This document shows, in pieces, positions 1 to 8,974 of a DNA stretch of 64,000 bases. The notes below the pieces were generated by a model. The model worked only from the letters and a program-made list of their open reading frames with translations. It was not told the DNA's origin and did no database searches. This DNA is from Pseudomonas azotoformans (GTDB lineage: Bacteria; Pseudomonadota; Gammaproteobacteria; Pseudomonadales; Pseudomonadaceae). Location: assembly GCF_001579805.1 (NCBI RefSeq), contig NZ_CP014546.1, positions 682,001 to 746,000 on the forward strand. The letters run 5' to 3'. Each line of letters opens with the position of its first letter. Position 1 is the stretch's first letter. Made by a program: the position numbers and the translations under genes.

Positions 1-2
1 TT

Positions 3-1313
3 TCCCGTCGTTGGCACCTTCGCCAATTGATCGCTGCCTCCAGCCTCATTCTGCTCGTCGCCTGCGCGGAAAAACCCACCGCCGCCGACGCTCAACCCCT
101 GCCCAAGCTCCAGACCGCCCCTGTGGTAGCGCCCGCTGTCGTGGCCCCGCTGGCTGTGGACAATCTGGATATCCAACCGACCCAGACCTTCGCCGAATGG
201 CAGGCGGGTTTCCGTGTGCAAGCCCTGCAGGCCGGCATCACTGCCGCCGTGTTCGACAACGCGTTCGCCAACGTCACCCCGGACATGGCGGTCATCCGCG
301 CGGACCGCAGCCAGCCGGAGTTTTCCCGCCCAGTGTGGGAATACCTCGACGGGGCCCTCTCGCCCCTGCGCGTGCGTAATGGCCAGGCGCTGTTGATCAA
401 GTACGCCGACATCCTGCAGAGCATCGAACAACGTTATGGCGTCGACCGCCAGGCATTGGTGTCGGTATGGGGCATGGAGAGCAACTTCGGCCAGTTCCAG
501 GGCAATAACTCGGTGATCCGCTCACTCGCGACCCTGGCTTACGAAGGGCGTCGCCCGGCATTCGCCCAGGCGCAATTGCTGGCCGCGTTGCAGATCATCC
601 AGCACGGCGACATCCAGGCCGACCAGATGAAAGGCTCCTGGGCGGGCGCCATGGGCCAGACCCAGTTTATCCCGACCACCTACAACACCCACGCCGTGGA
701 CTTCGATGGCGACGGTCGCCGCGATATCTGGAACAGCCCGGCCGACGCCCTCGCCTCCACCGCGCACTACCTGCAAAGCTCCGGCTGGCAGAAAGGCCAG
801 CCGTGGGGTTTCGAGGTGAAACAACTGCCGGCGAACTTTGATTACGCCCTGGCCGATGGCGGTGTACGCAAGACGGTTGCCGAGTGGATGAAACTCGGTA
901 TCCAGTTGCCCTTTGGTGCAAGCATGCCGCCAAATGTCGACCAACTGTCCGCCGCCCTGCTATTGCCGGCCGGTTACCGTGGCCCGGCGTTCCTGGTGCT
1001 GGATAACTTCCGCGCGATCCTCAAATACAACAACTCATCGTCCTACGCACTGGCGGTCGGCTTGTTGTCGGAACGCTTCGGTGGTGGTGGCGTGATTCGT
1101 GGCGATTGGCCGAAGGATGAGCTGCCATTGAGCCGCTCGCAGCGCATCGACTTGCAGACGGCCTTGAGCGCCAATGGCTACGACGCGGGTAACCCGGACG
1201 GGATTATCGGCGCCAATACGCGCAAGGCGATTCGTGCGGCGCAGCAAGCGCTGGGCTGGCCGGCGGATGGGTATCCGACGGTGAAGTTGCTGGAGTCGCT
1301 GCAGAACCGCTGA
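3..1313 (+). CDS. Lytic murein transglycosylase with C-terminal peptidoglycan-binding domain (5' partial)
   Basis: This periplasmic enzyme cleaves the MurNAc-GlcNAc bond of peptidoglycan with formation of 1,6-anhydro ends. The reading frame is open from the left window edge. An internal TTG at 27 would begin inside the signal sequence (IAASSLILLVACAEKP), so the true start probably lies upstream of the window. That signal ends in a lipobox-like LLVACA, suggesting a lipoprotein. The MltB-type catalytic domain shows WGMESNFGQF, with the catalytic Glu codon at 477, and SWAGAMGQTQFIP further on. The last ~60 residues form a PG_binding_1 domain (NGYDAGNPDGIIGANTRKAI). It faces the LD-carboxypeptidase gene across a shared hairpin terminator. 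It is a paralogue of the mltB at 6801-7817, which lacks the binding domain. Confidence 0.9.
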   Translation, partial: SRRWHLRQLIAASSLILLVACAEKPTAADAQPLPKLQTAPVVAPAVVAPLAVDNLDIQPTQTFAEWQAGFRVQALQAGITAAVFDNAFANVTPDMAVIRADRSQPEFSRPVWEYLDGALSPLRVRNGQALLIKYADILQSIEQRYGVDRQALVSVWGMESNFGQFQGNNSVIRSLATLAYEGRRPAFAQAQLLAALQIIQHGDIQADQMKGSWAGAMGQTQFIPTTYNTHAVDFDGDGRRDIWNSPADALASTAHYLQSSGWQKGQPWGFEVKQLPANFDYALADGGVRKTVAEWMKLGIQLPFGASMPPNVDQLSAALLLPAGYRGPAFLVLDNFRAILKYNNSSSYALAVGLLSERFGGGGVIRGDWPKDELPLSRSQRIDLQTALSANGYDAGNPDGIIGANTRKAIRAAQQALGWPADGYPTVKLLESLQNR

Positions 1314-1322
1314 CGCAAAACT

Positions 1323-1354
1323 TTTGTTGGAGCCGGAAAGCCGGCTCCAACAAA
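1323..1354. terminator. Bidirectional hairpin terminator between convergent genes
   Basis: A perfect stem of about 13 bp (TTGTTGGAGCCGG at 1324-1336 against 1341-1353, loop AAAG) lies between the stop codons of the convergent transglycosylase and LD-carboxypeptidase genes. T-rich and A-rich flanks on the two sides suit termination in both directions. Confidence 0.7.
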
Positions 1355-1356
1355 GT

Positions 1357-2274
1357 TCAGCGGATGACCACATCCTGCTCCAACACCAACCGCTGCTCCC
1401 CCGCATCCAACCGCACCAACGCGCCCATCGGCAGCGTCAGGTTCGGATCGCAATGCCCACTGCGCCAGCCGGACAACACCGGAATGCGCAACGGTTCGAA
1501 GGTCTGCTTGAGCAGCCGCTCCAGCGCAACGCCCTCCACGCCCGCCACATCCCCCACCAGTACGCCGGCAACCTGCGCCAGCTTGCCGGCCAAACGCAGG
1601 TGCGTCAGCAGGCGGTCGATGCGGTAGATCGGCTCGTTGACGTCTTCGATCAGCAGAATGATGCCTTCAGCGTCGATCTCAAAAGGAGTGCCCATGACCG
1701 CCGCGATCATCGACAGGTTGCCACCCAACAGGCGCCCACAGGCGATGCCAGGCTCAATGGTGGTCAGCGGATAGGCTGCCGGGTGCGCGAGCACGCTCCC
1801 GGTACCTAGTTGACCGCGTAGCATGCTGAACAATGAAGACTCGGTAGGTTGTTGCTTGTCACCCAACAGGTCAGCGTTGAGCATCGGACCGTGGAAGGTC
1901 ACAAAACCGGCATAGCGGCTGATGGCCAGGTGCAACGCGGTGATGTCGCTGTAGCCTACGAAGGGCTTGGGGTTGGCACGCAGCAGGTCGAAGTCCAGGC
2001 TATCGAGCAGGCGTGGCGTGCCGTAACCGCCGCGCAGGCAGAAAATGGCGTCGATGTCAGGGTTGGCAAAGGCGTTGTGCAGGTCGTTGAGACGGGTTTT
2101 ATCGCTACCGGCAAGGTAGCCGTCGCGCTCATAGACGCCGGGGAAGATTCGCAGGTCGTAGCCGCGAGCGCGCATCCATTGACCGGCTTTTTCCACGTCC
2201 AGGGTGGCGGGGCCGGCGGGGGCGATCAGGGCGATGGTGCCTTCGGATCGCAAGGCAGGTACGGCGATGCTCAT
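1357..2274 (-). CDS. ldcA: Muramoyltetrapeptide (LD-) carboxypeptidase, family S66
   Basis: LD-carboxypeptidase removes the terminal D-Ala from murein tetrapeptides during cytoplasmic peptidoglycan recycling. The 305-residue protein has the family's early sequence IALIAPAGPA, then FCLRGGYGTPRLL and GYSDITALHLA carrying the putative nucleophilic Ser. The C-terminal part includes a conserved Glu/His region (LIEDVNEPIYRIDRLL). I place the start at the ATG at 2274, seven bases behind a good Shine-Dalgarno (AGGAGA); a TTG two codons upstream is less likely. It sits in a region rich in cell-wall genes and has its own downstream terminator. There is no signal peptide, which fits a cytoplasmic recycling enzyme. 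Confidence 0.9.
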   Translation of the reverse strand: MSIAVPALRSEGTIALIAPAGPATLDVEKAGQWMRARGYDLRIFPGVYERDGYLAGSDKTRLNDLHNAFANPDIDAIFCLRGGYGTPRLLDSLDFDLLRANPKPFVGYSDITALHLAISRYAGFVTFHGPMLNADLLGDKQQPTESSLFSMLRGQLGTGSVLAHPAAYPLTTIEPGIACGRLLGGNLSMIAAVMGTPFEIDAEGIILLIEDVNEPIYRIDRLLTHLRLAGKLAQVAGVLVGDVAGVEGVALERLLKQTFEPLRIPVLSGWRSGHCDPNLTLPMGALVRLDAGEQRLVLEQDVVIR

Positions 2275-2306
2275 CCACAACTCTCCTTGGCTGACGCGGA
2301 ACTAAA

Positions 2307-2397
2307 TGTGGGAGCGGGCTTGCTCGCGAATACGGAGTGTCAGTCAACTAATCAGGTGACTGAAACACCGCCTTCGCGAGCAAGCCCGCTCCCACAC
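2307..2397. repeat. REPIN-like extragenic palindrome, copy 1
   Basis: Two 24-base arms (2307-2330 and 2374-2397) are perfect inverted repeats built on TGTGGGAGCGGGCTTGCTCG. The 43-base centre is itself partly self-complementary (GTGTCAGTCA against TGACTGAAACAC). The element fills the gap between ldcA and lipA. A near-identical element lies at 26913-27007. Paired inverted REP units of this kind are common between genes in fluorescent pseudomonads. Confidence 0.85.
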
Positions 2398-2429
2398 AAG
2401 CCCGCATGCACGTTCAATTTCGGTACGGT

Positions 2430-3455
2430 TTACGAAACCAGGCTCGCCTTGACCAGCTTGGCCTGCTCGTCCGCATGGTACGAAGAGCGTACCAACGGGC
2501 CCGACGCCACGTTCTTGAAGCCCATCTTGTAACCTTCCTCGGCGAACCAGGCGAAGGTGTCCGGGTGCACGAAACGCTGCACCGGCAAGTGGCTGCGGGA
2601 CGGTTGCAGGTATTGGCCCAGGGTCAGCATATCGATGTCGTGTTCGCGCATGCGCTTCATGACTTCGATCACTTCCTCGTCGGTCTCCCCCAGGCCCAGC
2701 ATCAGGCCGGATTTGGTCGGGATGTGCGGCATCATCTGCTTGAATTTCTGCAGCAGGGTCAGCGACCACTGGTAGTCCGAACCCGGACGTGCGGCCTTGT
2801 ACAGGCGCGGCACGGTTTCCAGGTTGTGGTTGAACACATCCGGCGGCTCGGCGGCGGTGATTTCCAGCGCCACGTCCATGCGGCCACGGTAGTCCGGCAC
2901 CAGGGTTTCGAGCATCACGTTCGGCGACAGCTTGCGGATCTCGCGGATGCAGTCGGCAAAGTGCTGGGCGCCGCCGTCACGCAAGTCGTCGCGGTCTACC
3001 GAGGTGATCACCACGTACTTGAGGCGCAGGTCGGCGATGGCGATGGCCAGGCTTTCCGGCTCGTTGACGTCAAGCGGCTTCGGACGGCCGTGGCCGACGT
3101 CGCAGAACGGGCAACGACGGGTGCAAATGTCACCCATGATCATGAAGGTCGCAGTGCCGCCGGAGAAGCACTCGCCCAGGTTCGGGCAGGACGCTTCTTC
3201 GCACACGCTGTGCAGCTTGTGTTTGCGCAGCAGCGCCTTGATACGGTCGACTTCCGGCGAAACCGGGATGCGCACGCGGATCCAGTCGGGTTTCTTCGGC
3301 AGTTCGGTGGTCGGAATGATCTTCACCGGGATGCGTGCAACCTTCTCGGCGCCGCGCAGCTTGACGCCGGCTTCCACCTTGGCACGCGGGGCCGGGGCCG
3401 GACGGTCGGTAACGTCCACCGTCGGGATCATGGTTTGCACTGCATCAGTAGTCAT
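2430..3455 (-). CDS. lipA: Lipoyl synthase
   Basis: LipA is a radical-SAM enzyme that inserts two sulfur atoms into protein-bound octanoyl groups to make lipoyl cofactor. The 341-residue protein has both iron-sulfur sites: the auxiliary cluster motif [12 protein letters not shown] and the radical-SAM motif [13 protein letters not shown]. The C-terminal lipoyl synthase signature is also present ([20 protein letters not shown]). It follows lipB by two bases and ybeD before that, so ybeD-lipB-lipA reads as an operon on the minus strand. Length is normal for the family with a short Pseudomonas-type N-terminal extension. Confidence 0.97.
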   Translation of the reverse strand: MTTDAVQTMIPTVDVTDRPAPAPRAKVEAGVKLRGAEKVARIPVKIIPTTELPKKPDWIRVRIPVSPEVDRIKALLRKHKLHSVCEEASCPNLGECFSGGTATFMIMGDICTRRCPFCDVGHGRPKPLDVNEPESLAIAIADLRLKYVVITSVDRDDLRDGGAQHFADCIREIRKLSPNVMLETLVPDYRGRMDVALEITAAEPPDVFNHNLETVPRLYKAARPGSDYQWSLTLLQKFKQMMPHIPTKSGLMLGLGETDEEVIEVMKRMREHDIDMLTLGQYLQPSRSHLPVQRFVHPDTFAWFAEEGYKMGFKNVASGPLVRSSYHADEQAKLVKASLVS

Positions 3456-3457
3456 AA

Positions 3458-4105
3458 TCAGTCGATTCCGCCCGTAAGGGTCGTCTGCTCAGCATAGTCG
3501 AGGTGTTTGACGAGCTGCGCACGCAGCCGGGCACTCACCTCGGCAAATTTAATCGGTGAAGCATGGTCACTCAGTTGCGTCATCGCCAACCCGGCATAGC
3601 CACACGGGTTGATCCGCCGGAACGGGGCCAGGTCCATGTCCACATTCAGGGCCAGGCCATGAAAGGAACAACCATGGCGAATCCGCAGCCCCAGGGAAGC
3701 GATTTTCGCGCCGTCGACGTACACACCCGGTGCATCGGGCTTGGCCGCGGCGGTCACGCCGTAACTGGCCAACAGCTCGATCAGGCAAGCCTCCATGCGG
3801 CTGACGAGGTCACGCACGCCAAACCCCAGCTTGCGCACGTCCAGCAACAGGTATGCGACAAGTTGTCCGGGGCCATGGTAAGTCACTTGGCCACCTCGGT
3901 CGACCTGCACCACCGGAATATCCCCCGGCAGCAACAGATGCTCGGCTTTGCCGGCCTGGCCCTGGGTGAAGACCGGCGGGTGTTCCACCAGCCAGATTTC
4001 ATCGGGGGCCGACGTGCCGCGTTCATTGGTGAACCGCTGCATGGCGTGCCAGACGGGCTCATAGTCCATCCGGCCGAGCTCGCGAAAGCCCAGGATTTGA
4101 GACAT
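3458..4105 (-). CDS. lipB: Octanoyl-[ACP]:protein N-octanoyltransferase
   Basis: LipB moves the octanoyl group from acyl carrier protein to lipoyl domains, the step before LipA. The 215-residue protein shows the family's motifs [28 protein letters not shown], the lysine-containing [10 protein letters not shown] and the cysteine-containing [14 protein letters not shown]. Those carry the Cys/Lys catalytic pair. I choose the ATG at 4105, which overlaps the ybeD stop as TGATG and implies translational coupling. A GTG one codon upstream is possible. The gene lies directly ahead of lipA. Confidence 0.96.
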   Translation of the reverse strand: MSQILGFRELGRMDYEPVWHAMQRFTNERGTSAPDEIWLVEHPPVFTQGQAGKAEHLLLPGDIPVVQVDRGGQVTYHGPGQLVAYLLLDVRKLGFGVRDLVSRMEACLIELLASYGVTAAAKPDAPGVYVDGAKIASLGLRIRHGCSFHGLALNVDMDLAPFRRINPCGYAGLAMTQLSDHASPIKFAEVSARLRAQLVKHLDYAEQTTLTGGID

Positions 4106-4380
4106 CACAACACCATGTGCACGAAGCCGGTGGCCCGCAGTTCGCTGTTGATGTTGTAGAGCTGGTCTTGATCAATCGCAACGATGTGCAACTGGATCGT
4201 GGTGTATTTGCCGGTCGAGCTGGATCGCTCGTCCACGCGCTGGTCGTTGATCGTTGCGTGCTTGCGCACGATCTCGAGGATCAGGTCTTTACGGCCGACA
4301 CCGGTATCGCTGATCACCTTGATGGGATAGTCCACCACCGGGAATTCGATCTTTGGCGCCTTTACTTCTTTATCGGTCAT
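4105..4380 (-). CDS. ybeD: YbeD family protein (DUF493)
   Basis: This 91-residue protein belongs to the DUF493/YbeD family, which has a small ferredoxin-like ACT-type fold. Its exact role is not settled. The sequence shows the typical [14 protein letters not shown] start ([15 protein letters not shown]), [12 protein letters not shown] and the C-terminal TGFVHMVL. It lies immediately upstream of lipB, with stop and start overlapping, and this position is conserved in gamma-proteobacteria, suggesting a link to lipoate attachment. The dacA terminator at 4418-4452 separates it from the gene upstream. Confidence 0.9.
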   Translation of the reverse strand: MTDKEVKAPKIEFPVVDYPIKVISDTGVGRKDLILEIVRKHATINDQRVDERSSSTGKYTTIQLHIVAIDQDQLYNINSELRATGFVHMVL

Positions 4381-4417
4381 GGCGTAACGGCCTCGTAAGC
4401 GTAAGCCGTGGCGACGG

Positions 4418-4452
4418 GCAAAGCCCCGCGTCGGATCAACACGGGGCTTTGC
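4418..4452 (-). terminator. Terminator downstream of dacA
   Basis: An 11-bp inverted repeat (GCAAAGCCCCG at 4418-4428 against 4442-4452) follows the dacA stop codon in the direction of transcription. The U-run is weak, so it may also act as an mRNA 3' stabiliser. Confidence 0.6.
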
Positions 4453-4464
4453 AGGTGCACACTA

Positions 4465-5622
4465 TCAGTTGAACAAGCTGTAGAAGAATAGACGGATGCT
4501 ATCCCAGACGCGGCGGAAGATACCACCTTCGTCGACGGCGTCCAGCGCGATCAGGTCGGCGCTGTGCACCACCTTGTCGTCCAGCTTCACTTCGACCTTG
4601 CCGATCACATCACCCTTGGCGATTGGAGCAACCAATTGCGGGTTCATGGTCATGCTGGCCGCGAGCTTTTTCAGCTGGCCTTTAGGCATGGTCAGGGTCA
4701 GGTCTTCGGCCAGGCCGGCCTTGACCTGGGAGGTCGCGCCTTTCCACACCGGCGCGGTCGCCAGTTCAGCACCCTTCTGGTAGAAGGTCTGGGTTTCGAA
4801 GAAGCGGAAACCGTAGGTCAGCAGTTTTTGCGTCTCGGCCGCACGGGCCTGCTCGCTGTTGGTGCCGAAGACCACGGCGATCAGGCGTTGGCCGTCACGC
4901 ACAGCAGACGACACCATGCAGTAGCCGGCTTCGTCGGTGTGGCCGGTTTTCAGACCGTCGACGGTCTTGTCGCGCCACAGCAGCAGGTTGCGGTTAGGCT
5001 GCTTGATGTTGTTCCAGAAGAATTCCTTCTGGGAGTAGATCGCGTAGTGCACCGGGTCAACGCGGATGATCGCGCGTGCCAGGATCGCCATGTCGTGAGC
5101 CGACGAGTAGTGCTCTGGGTTCGGCAGACCGGTCGGGTTCATGAAGTGGCTGTTGGTCATGCCCAGGTCGGCCACGGTTTTGTTCATCATGTCGGCGAAC
5201 GCGTCTTCGCTGCCGGCGATGTGCTCGGACAGGGCGACACTGGCGTCGTTACCCGACTGGATGATGATGCCGTGCAGCAGGTCGCTCACAGTGACTTGCG
5301 AGCCGACCTTGATGAACATCCGCGAACCGCCGGTACGCCAGGCGTTTTCGCTGACGGTGACCGGGTCGTTTTCGCCGATCTGGCCGCGACGGATTTCCAG
5401 GGTCGCGATGTAGGCGGTCATCAGTTTGGTCAGGCTGGCCGGCGGCAGGCGCTGGTCACCGTTGCTCTCGACCAGCACGTTGCCACTGGCGGCATCCATG
5501 AGGACCCAGGACTTGGCGGCCAGTTGCGGGGAAGCCGGCACCATTTCAACGGCCCAGGCGGCCGGGGTGATGATCAGCGAAAGAAGCAGGCACGTGCGTT
5601 TGGCTAAGGTGGTGATGTTCAT
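4465..5622 (-). CDS. dacA: D-alanyl-D-alanine carboxypeptidase (PBP5/6 type)
   Basis: This low-molecular-mass penicillin-binding protein trims the terminal D-Ala of pentapeptides in the periplasm and so limits cross-linking. The 385-residue sequence starts with a clear signal peptide (LLSLIITPAAWA). The three active-site motifs are present: SLTK in PPASLTKLMTAYI, SGN in SGNDASVALSEH and KTG in GLKTGHTDEAGY. The C-terminal PBP5-type beta domain ends in a likely amphipathic membrane anchor (VWDSIRLFFYSLFN). It is transcribed alone behind a ~180-base spacer from rlpA, and ends in the hairpin at 4418-4452. Confidence 0.96.
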   Translation of the reverse strand: MNITTLAKRTCLLLSLIITPAAWAVEMVPASPQLAAKSWVLMDAASGNVLVESNGDQRLPPASLTKLMTAYIATLEIRRGQIGENDPVTVSENAWRTGGSRMFIKVGSQVTVSDLLHGIIIQSGNDASVALSEHIAGSEDAFADMMNKTVADLGMTNSHFMNPTGLPNPEHYSSAHDMAILARAIIRVDPVHYAIYSQKEFFWNNIKQPNRNLLLWRDKTVDGLKTGHTDEAGYCMVSSAVRDGQRLIAVVFGTNSEQARAAETQKLLTYGFRFFETQTFYQKGAELATAPVWKGATSQVKAGLAEDLTLTMPKGQLKKLAASMTMNPQLVAPIAKGDVIGKVEVKLDDKVVHSADLIALDAVDEGGIFRRVWDSIRLFFYSLFN

Positions 5623-5802
5623 CCGTCTCTCGAAATTGCTTATGGAAACTTGCCCTCGCGGGCAAAACTTATTCAGACAGCCCGTTGCCAGACTGTCGCG
5701 TGTTCGGTTGCCCGCTCACCCCTTGCCCCTGGGTTTTTATTGTTCAACGAGCCAACAACCAGGGTTCGAGCCCGCGCACGAGCCTGAACCATCAATTCTC
5801 TA

Positions 5803-6801
5803 TTATTCGGCAGTGACCACGCTGGGTTGCCCCAGGTTGGCCATGCGTACGCTGTTCTGTACTTGTGCCACTTCGCTCGGCGAGCCGATCGGGCCCATGC
5901 GCACACGGTGCAATGTCTGCTGGTTACGCACGATGGAGCTGATGAACACCGGCGCGTTGACCATGCCACTGAGCTTGGACCTTAACAGTTCTGCCGCATC
6001 CGGGTTGGCGAAAGCGCCGACCTGCAGGTATTGCCCGCCGGCCATCGAAGCGCCAGGCGCGGCATGGGGCACGACCACCGTGTCAGGCGCGTGCTGTGCC
6101 GGTGGCGGCGTCCACTGCTCGATCTTGCCGGTAGAGGCGGTCACTTGCGGCTGTTGGGTTTGCGGCTCGTTGAGCATCAACGGCGCGGGTTTGCCACGCT
6201 GGGCCCAGTACTGCGCCGGGTCGATACCTTCGACCTTCACACGTGCGGTGCCGGTTTCGGCGTAACCGAGTTTCTTCGCGGCAGCGTAGGACAAGTCGAT
6301 GATGCGGTCCGAGTAGAACGGGCCACGGTCGTTCACACGCAGGATCACTGTGCGGTTGTTGTCCAGGTTGGTCACACGGACATAGCTGGGCAGCGGCAAG
6401 GTCTTGTGCGCGGCGCTCATGCCGTACAGGTCATACACTTCGCCGTTGGCGGTGTTCTGGCCGTGGAATTTGGTGCCATACCAGGACGCCGTGCCCGACT
6501 GCACGTAGGTCTTGGATTCCTGCAGCGGGAAGTAGCTCTTGCCCAGCACGGTATAGGGGTTGGCCTTGTATGGACCGGTGTGCAGGGTCGGCGTGGCATC
6601 CGGGATCTTCGACACGTCGACGTCCCACCACGGCGCGCCGTCTTTGTGTGCGCGGTTGATGTCCAGGCCCGGCTGGGAACGGACGACCGCCCCCCCCGAC
6701 TTCTGCGCCGGGCCACGGCTGGTGGAGCAACTGACGACCAGCAGGGACAACGCGGCGAACGCCACCAGCTTGAGCGGTTGATTGAACGGCGATGCCCGCA
6801 T
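5803..6801 (-). CDS. rlpA: RlpA septal lytic transglycosylase with SPOR domain
   Basis: RlpA is an outer-membrane lipoprotein; in P. aeruginosa it cleaves denuded glycan strands at the septum. The 332-residue protein has a lipoprotein signal ending LLVVSCS. The double-psi beta-barrel domain (about residues 95-190) includes SGTASWYGTKFHG, MSAAHKTLPLPS and VNDRGPFYSDRIIDLS with the conserved catalytic-site Asp. The C-terminal SPOR domain (about residues 255-330) binds denuded septal peptidoglycan. Its ATG overlaps the mltB stop as TAATG, so it is translationally coupled as the last gene of pbpA-rodA-mltB-rlpA. Confidence 0.95.
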   Translation of the reverse strand: MRASPFNQPLKLVAFAALSLLVVSCSTSRGPAQKSGGAVVRSQPGLDINRAHKDGAPWWDVDVSKIPDATPTLHTGPYKANPYTVLGKSYFPLQESKTYVQSGTASWYGTKFHGQNTANGEVYDLYGMSAAHKTLPLPSYVRVTNLDNNRTVILRVNDRGPFYSDRIIDLSYAAAKKLGYAETGTARVKVEGIDPAQYWAQRGKPAPLMLNEPQTQQPQVTASTGKIEQWTPPPAQHAPDTVVVPHAAPGASMAGGQYLQVGAFANPDAAELLRSKLSGMVNAPVFISSIVRNQQTLHRVRMGPIGSPSEVAQVQNSVRMANLGQPSVVTAE

Positions 6802-7817
6802 TACTTGTTGCCCCGTGCTTGGACCAGCATGTCTGACAGCTGATGCACGGCCATGGCGTACATCACACTGCGGTTATAACGCGTGATTGCGTAGAAATTC
6901 TTCAGGCCCATCCAGTATTCCGGGCCGTTTTCGCCTTCAAGGCGGAACGCCGTGACTGGCATATCGTCCGGCAGCGCATTCTGACTCGACCAGCCCAGCG
7001 CCCGCAACTCCCCGACCGTCTTGGCCGGCTCAATGCCCTGGGTCAGGCCTTCATCGGCGCGGTCACCGGTGACATCGGCGCGGATTACCACCGGTTCGCC
7101 GGCTACCCAGCCGTGGCGCTTGAAATAGCTGGCCACGCTGCCAATAGCATCGTCGGGGTTGCTCCAGATATTGATATGCCCGTCGCCGTCAAAGTCCACT
7201 GCATAAGCGCGGAAGCTGCTCGGCATGAACTGCGGCAAGCCCATCGCTCCGGCGTAGGAGCCTTTGAGTGTCAGCGGGTCGACCTGCTCTTCGCGGGCCA
7301 GCAGCAGGAATTCGCGCAGCTCCTTGCGGAAGAAGTCAGCACGTGGCGGGTAATCGAAGCCCAGGGTCGACAAGGCGTCGATCACCCGATAACTGCCGGT
7401 ATTGCGCCCGTAAAAGGTTTCGATGCCAATGATCGAGACGATCACCTGGGCCGGTACGCCGTATTCCTGTTCGGCACGGGCCAGTACCGCTTCGTGCTGG
7501 CGCCAGAAGTCCACACCCCGTGCCACGCGGGCGTCGGTGAGGAACATCGGGCGGTATTCCTTCCACTGCTTCACCCGTTCGGCAGGGCGGGAGATGGCGT
7601 CGAGGATCGCCTGCTTTTTCTGGGCTTCGCGAAACACACCCATCAGCTGTTCACCGGCGAAACCATAGTCGCGGGTCATTTCACCGACAAACTCGGCGAC
7701 CTGGGGTGAACCATCGTAGTCACCGGCCTGCGCCTCTTGCGTTGCGCCCAGCAGGCCAATCAGGCCCATCCAGGACGCGTGCCGAGTCGCCCAGCCGCGC
7801 ATTACTTGCATTGACAT
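6801..7817 (-). CDS. mltB: Lytic murein transglycosylase B
   Basis: MltB cleaves glycan strands in the periplasm. The 338-residue protein has a signal peptide and the family's catalytic region (IIGIETFYGRNTG, with the catalytic Glu) followed by GSYAGAMGLPQFMPSSFR and VDFDGDGHINIWSNPDDAIGS. I prefer the ATG at 7817, which has AAGGTG upstream and gives a normal signal peptide. An in-frame ATG at 7847 lies inside rodA and would add ten charged residues before it. No C-terminal peptidoglycan-binding domain is present. The gene lies between rodA and rlpA, tying strand cleavage to elongation proteins. Confidence 0.93.
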   Translation of the reverse strand: MSMQVMRGWATRHASWMGLIGLLGATQEAQAGDYDGSPQVAEFVGEMTRDYGFAGEQLMGVFREAQKKQAILDAISRPAERVKQWKEYRPMFLTDARVARGVDFWRQHEAVLARAEQEYGVPAQVIVSIIGIETFYGRNTGSYRVIDALSTLGFDYPPRADFFRKELREFLLLAREEQVDPLTLKGSYAGAMGLPQFMPSSFRAYAVDFDGDGHINIWSNPDDAIGSVASYFKRHGWVAGEPVVIRADVTGDRADEGLTQGIEPAKTVGELRALGWSSQNALPDDMPVTAFRLEGENGPEYWMGLKNFYAITRYNRSVMYAMAVHQLSDMLVQARGNK

Positions 7818-7828
7818 CTTCACCTTAT

Positions 7829-8974
7829 TCAAACCTGCGCGATCCATTTGCGATGCGTATGGATCGACATCAAAACCCCAAACGCTGACAGCAATGTCAC
7901 CAGCGAAGTTCCGCCGTAGCTAATGAACGGCAACGGCACCCCCACCACCGGCAACAGGCCACTGACCATACCGATGTTGACGAAAACGTAAACAAAAAAA
8001 GTCATGGTCAAGGCACCGGCCAGCAATTTGCCGAACAGTGTCTGCGCTTGCGCAGTGATCACCAGGCCGCGACCAATCAACAACAAATAGATCAGCAACA
8101 GCGCGCAAATGCCCACCAGACCGAACTCTTCGCCCATTACTGCAATGATGAAGTCGGTGTGACTCTCGGGCAAAAAGTCCAGATGCGACTGGGTGCCCAG
8201 TAACCAACCCTTACCAAATACTCCGCCGGAACCGATGGCGGCCTTCGACTGGATGATGTTCCAGCCGGTCCCCAGCGGGTCGCTTTCCGGGTCAAGGAAG
8301 GTAAGGATCCGTTGCTTCTGGTAGTCGTGCATAAAGAAGAACCACATGGCGACCGCCACGGGCACGGCGGCGGCCAGTACGCTGAGGATCCAGCGCCAGC
8401 GCAGACCGCCCATGAACAGCACGAACGCACCGCCCGCCAGGATCAGCAGCGAGGTGCCGAGGTCCGGCTGGCGCACGATCAGGATGAAGGGAATGCCGAT
8501 CAGAATCAGGCTGACGCCCACGTGTTTGAGTTGCGGCGGCAAGGTGCGCTTGGACAAATACCAGGCGATGGTCGCCGGCATCAGGATCTTCATGAATTCC
8601 GACGGCTGGAAGCGAATCACCCCCGGAATGTTGATCCAGCGGGTCGCGCCCATGGCGTTGTGGCCCATCACGTCCACCACCACCAGCAGCAATACGCCTG
8701 CCACATAGCCCAAGGGCACCCACCGCGCCATGAAGCGTGGCTCAAGCTGAGCGATCACCACCATCGACAACAAGCCCAGGCCGAACGACGAGGCCTGCTT
8801 GATCAGCAGGTCCCAGTTTTTGCCGCTGGCCGAATACAGGACGAACAGGCTGCCGGCCGCCAGGGTCAGCAGCAGGATCAGCAACGGGCCATCAATGTGC
8901 ATGCGTTGCAGCAACGTCGCACGGCGACGCATCACATCTTCGCTGGAGAGGATGCGGTCAAAATTACTCTTCAC
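7829..8974 (-). CDS. rodA: Peptidoglycan glycosyltransferase RodA (SEDS family)
   Basis: RodA polymerises glycan strands from lipid II in the elongasome, working with PBP2. The protein is polytopic, with about ten membrane spans. It carries SEDS features such as GATRWINIPGVIRFQPSEFMKI, PDLGTSLLILAGG, the FLPESHTDFI loop and the C-terminal GVPLPFISYGGTSL. I choose the GTG at 8974 (KSNFDRILSSEDVMRRR follows), 381 residues, overlapping the end of pbpA by 11 bases with AGG upstream. An ATG at 9010 would add twelve residues and overlap pbpA by 47 bases. Confidence 0.95.
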   Translation of the reverse strand: MKSNFDRILSSEDVMRRRATLLQRMHIDGPLLILLLTLAAGSLFVLYSASGKNWDLLIKQASSFGLGLLSMVVIAQLEPRFMARWVPLGYVAGVLLLVVVDVMGHNAMGATRWINIPGVIRFQPSEFMKILMPATIAWYLSKRTLPPQLKHVGVSLILIGIPFILIVRQPDLGTSLLILAGGAFVLFMGGLRWRWILSVLAAAVPVAVAMWFFFMHDYQKQRILTFLDPESDPLGTGWNIIQSKAAIGSGGVFGKGWLLGTQSHLDFLPESHTDFIIAVMGEEFGLVGICALLLIYLLLIGRGLVITAQAQTLFGKLLAGALTMTFFVYVFVNIGMVSGLLPVVGVPLPFISYGGTSLVTLLSAFGVLMSIHTHRKWIAQV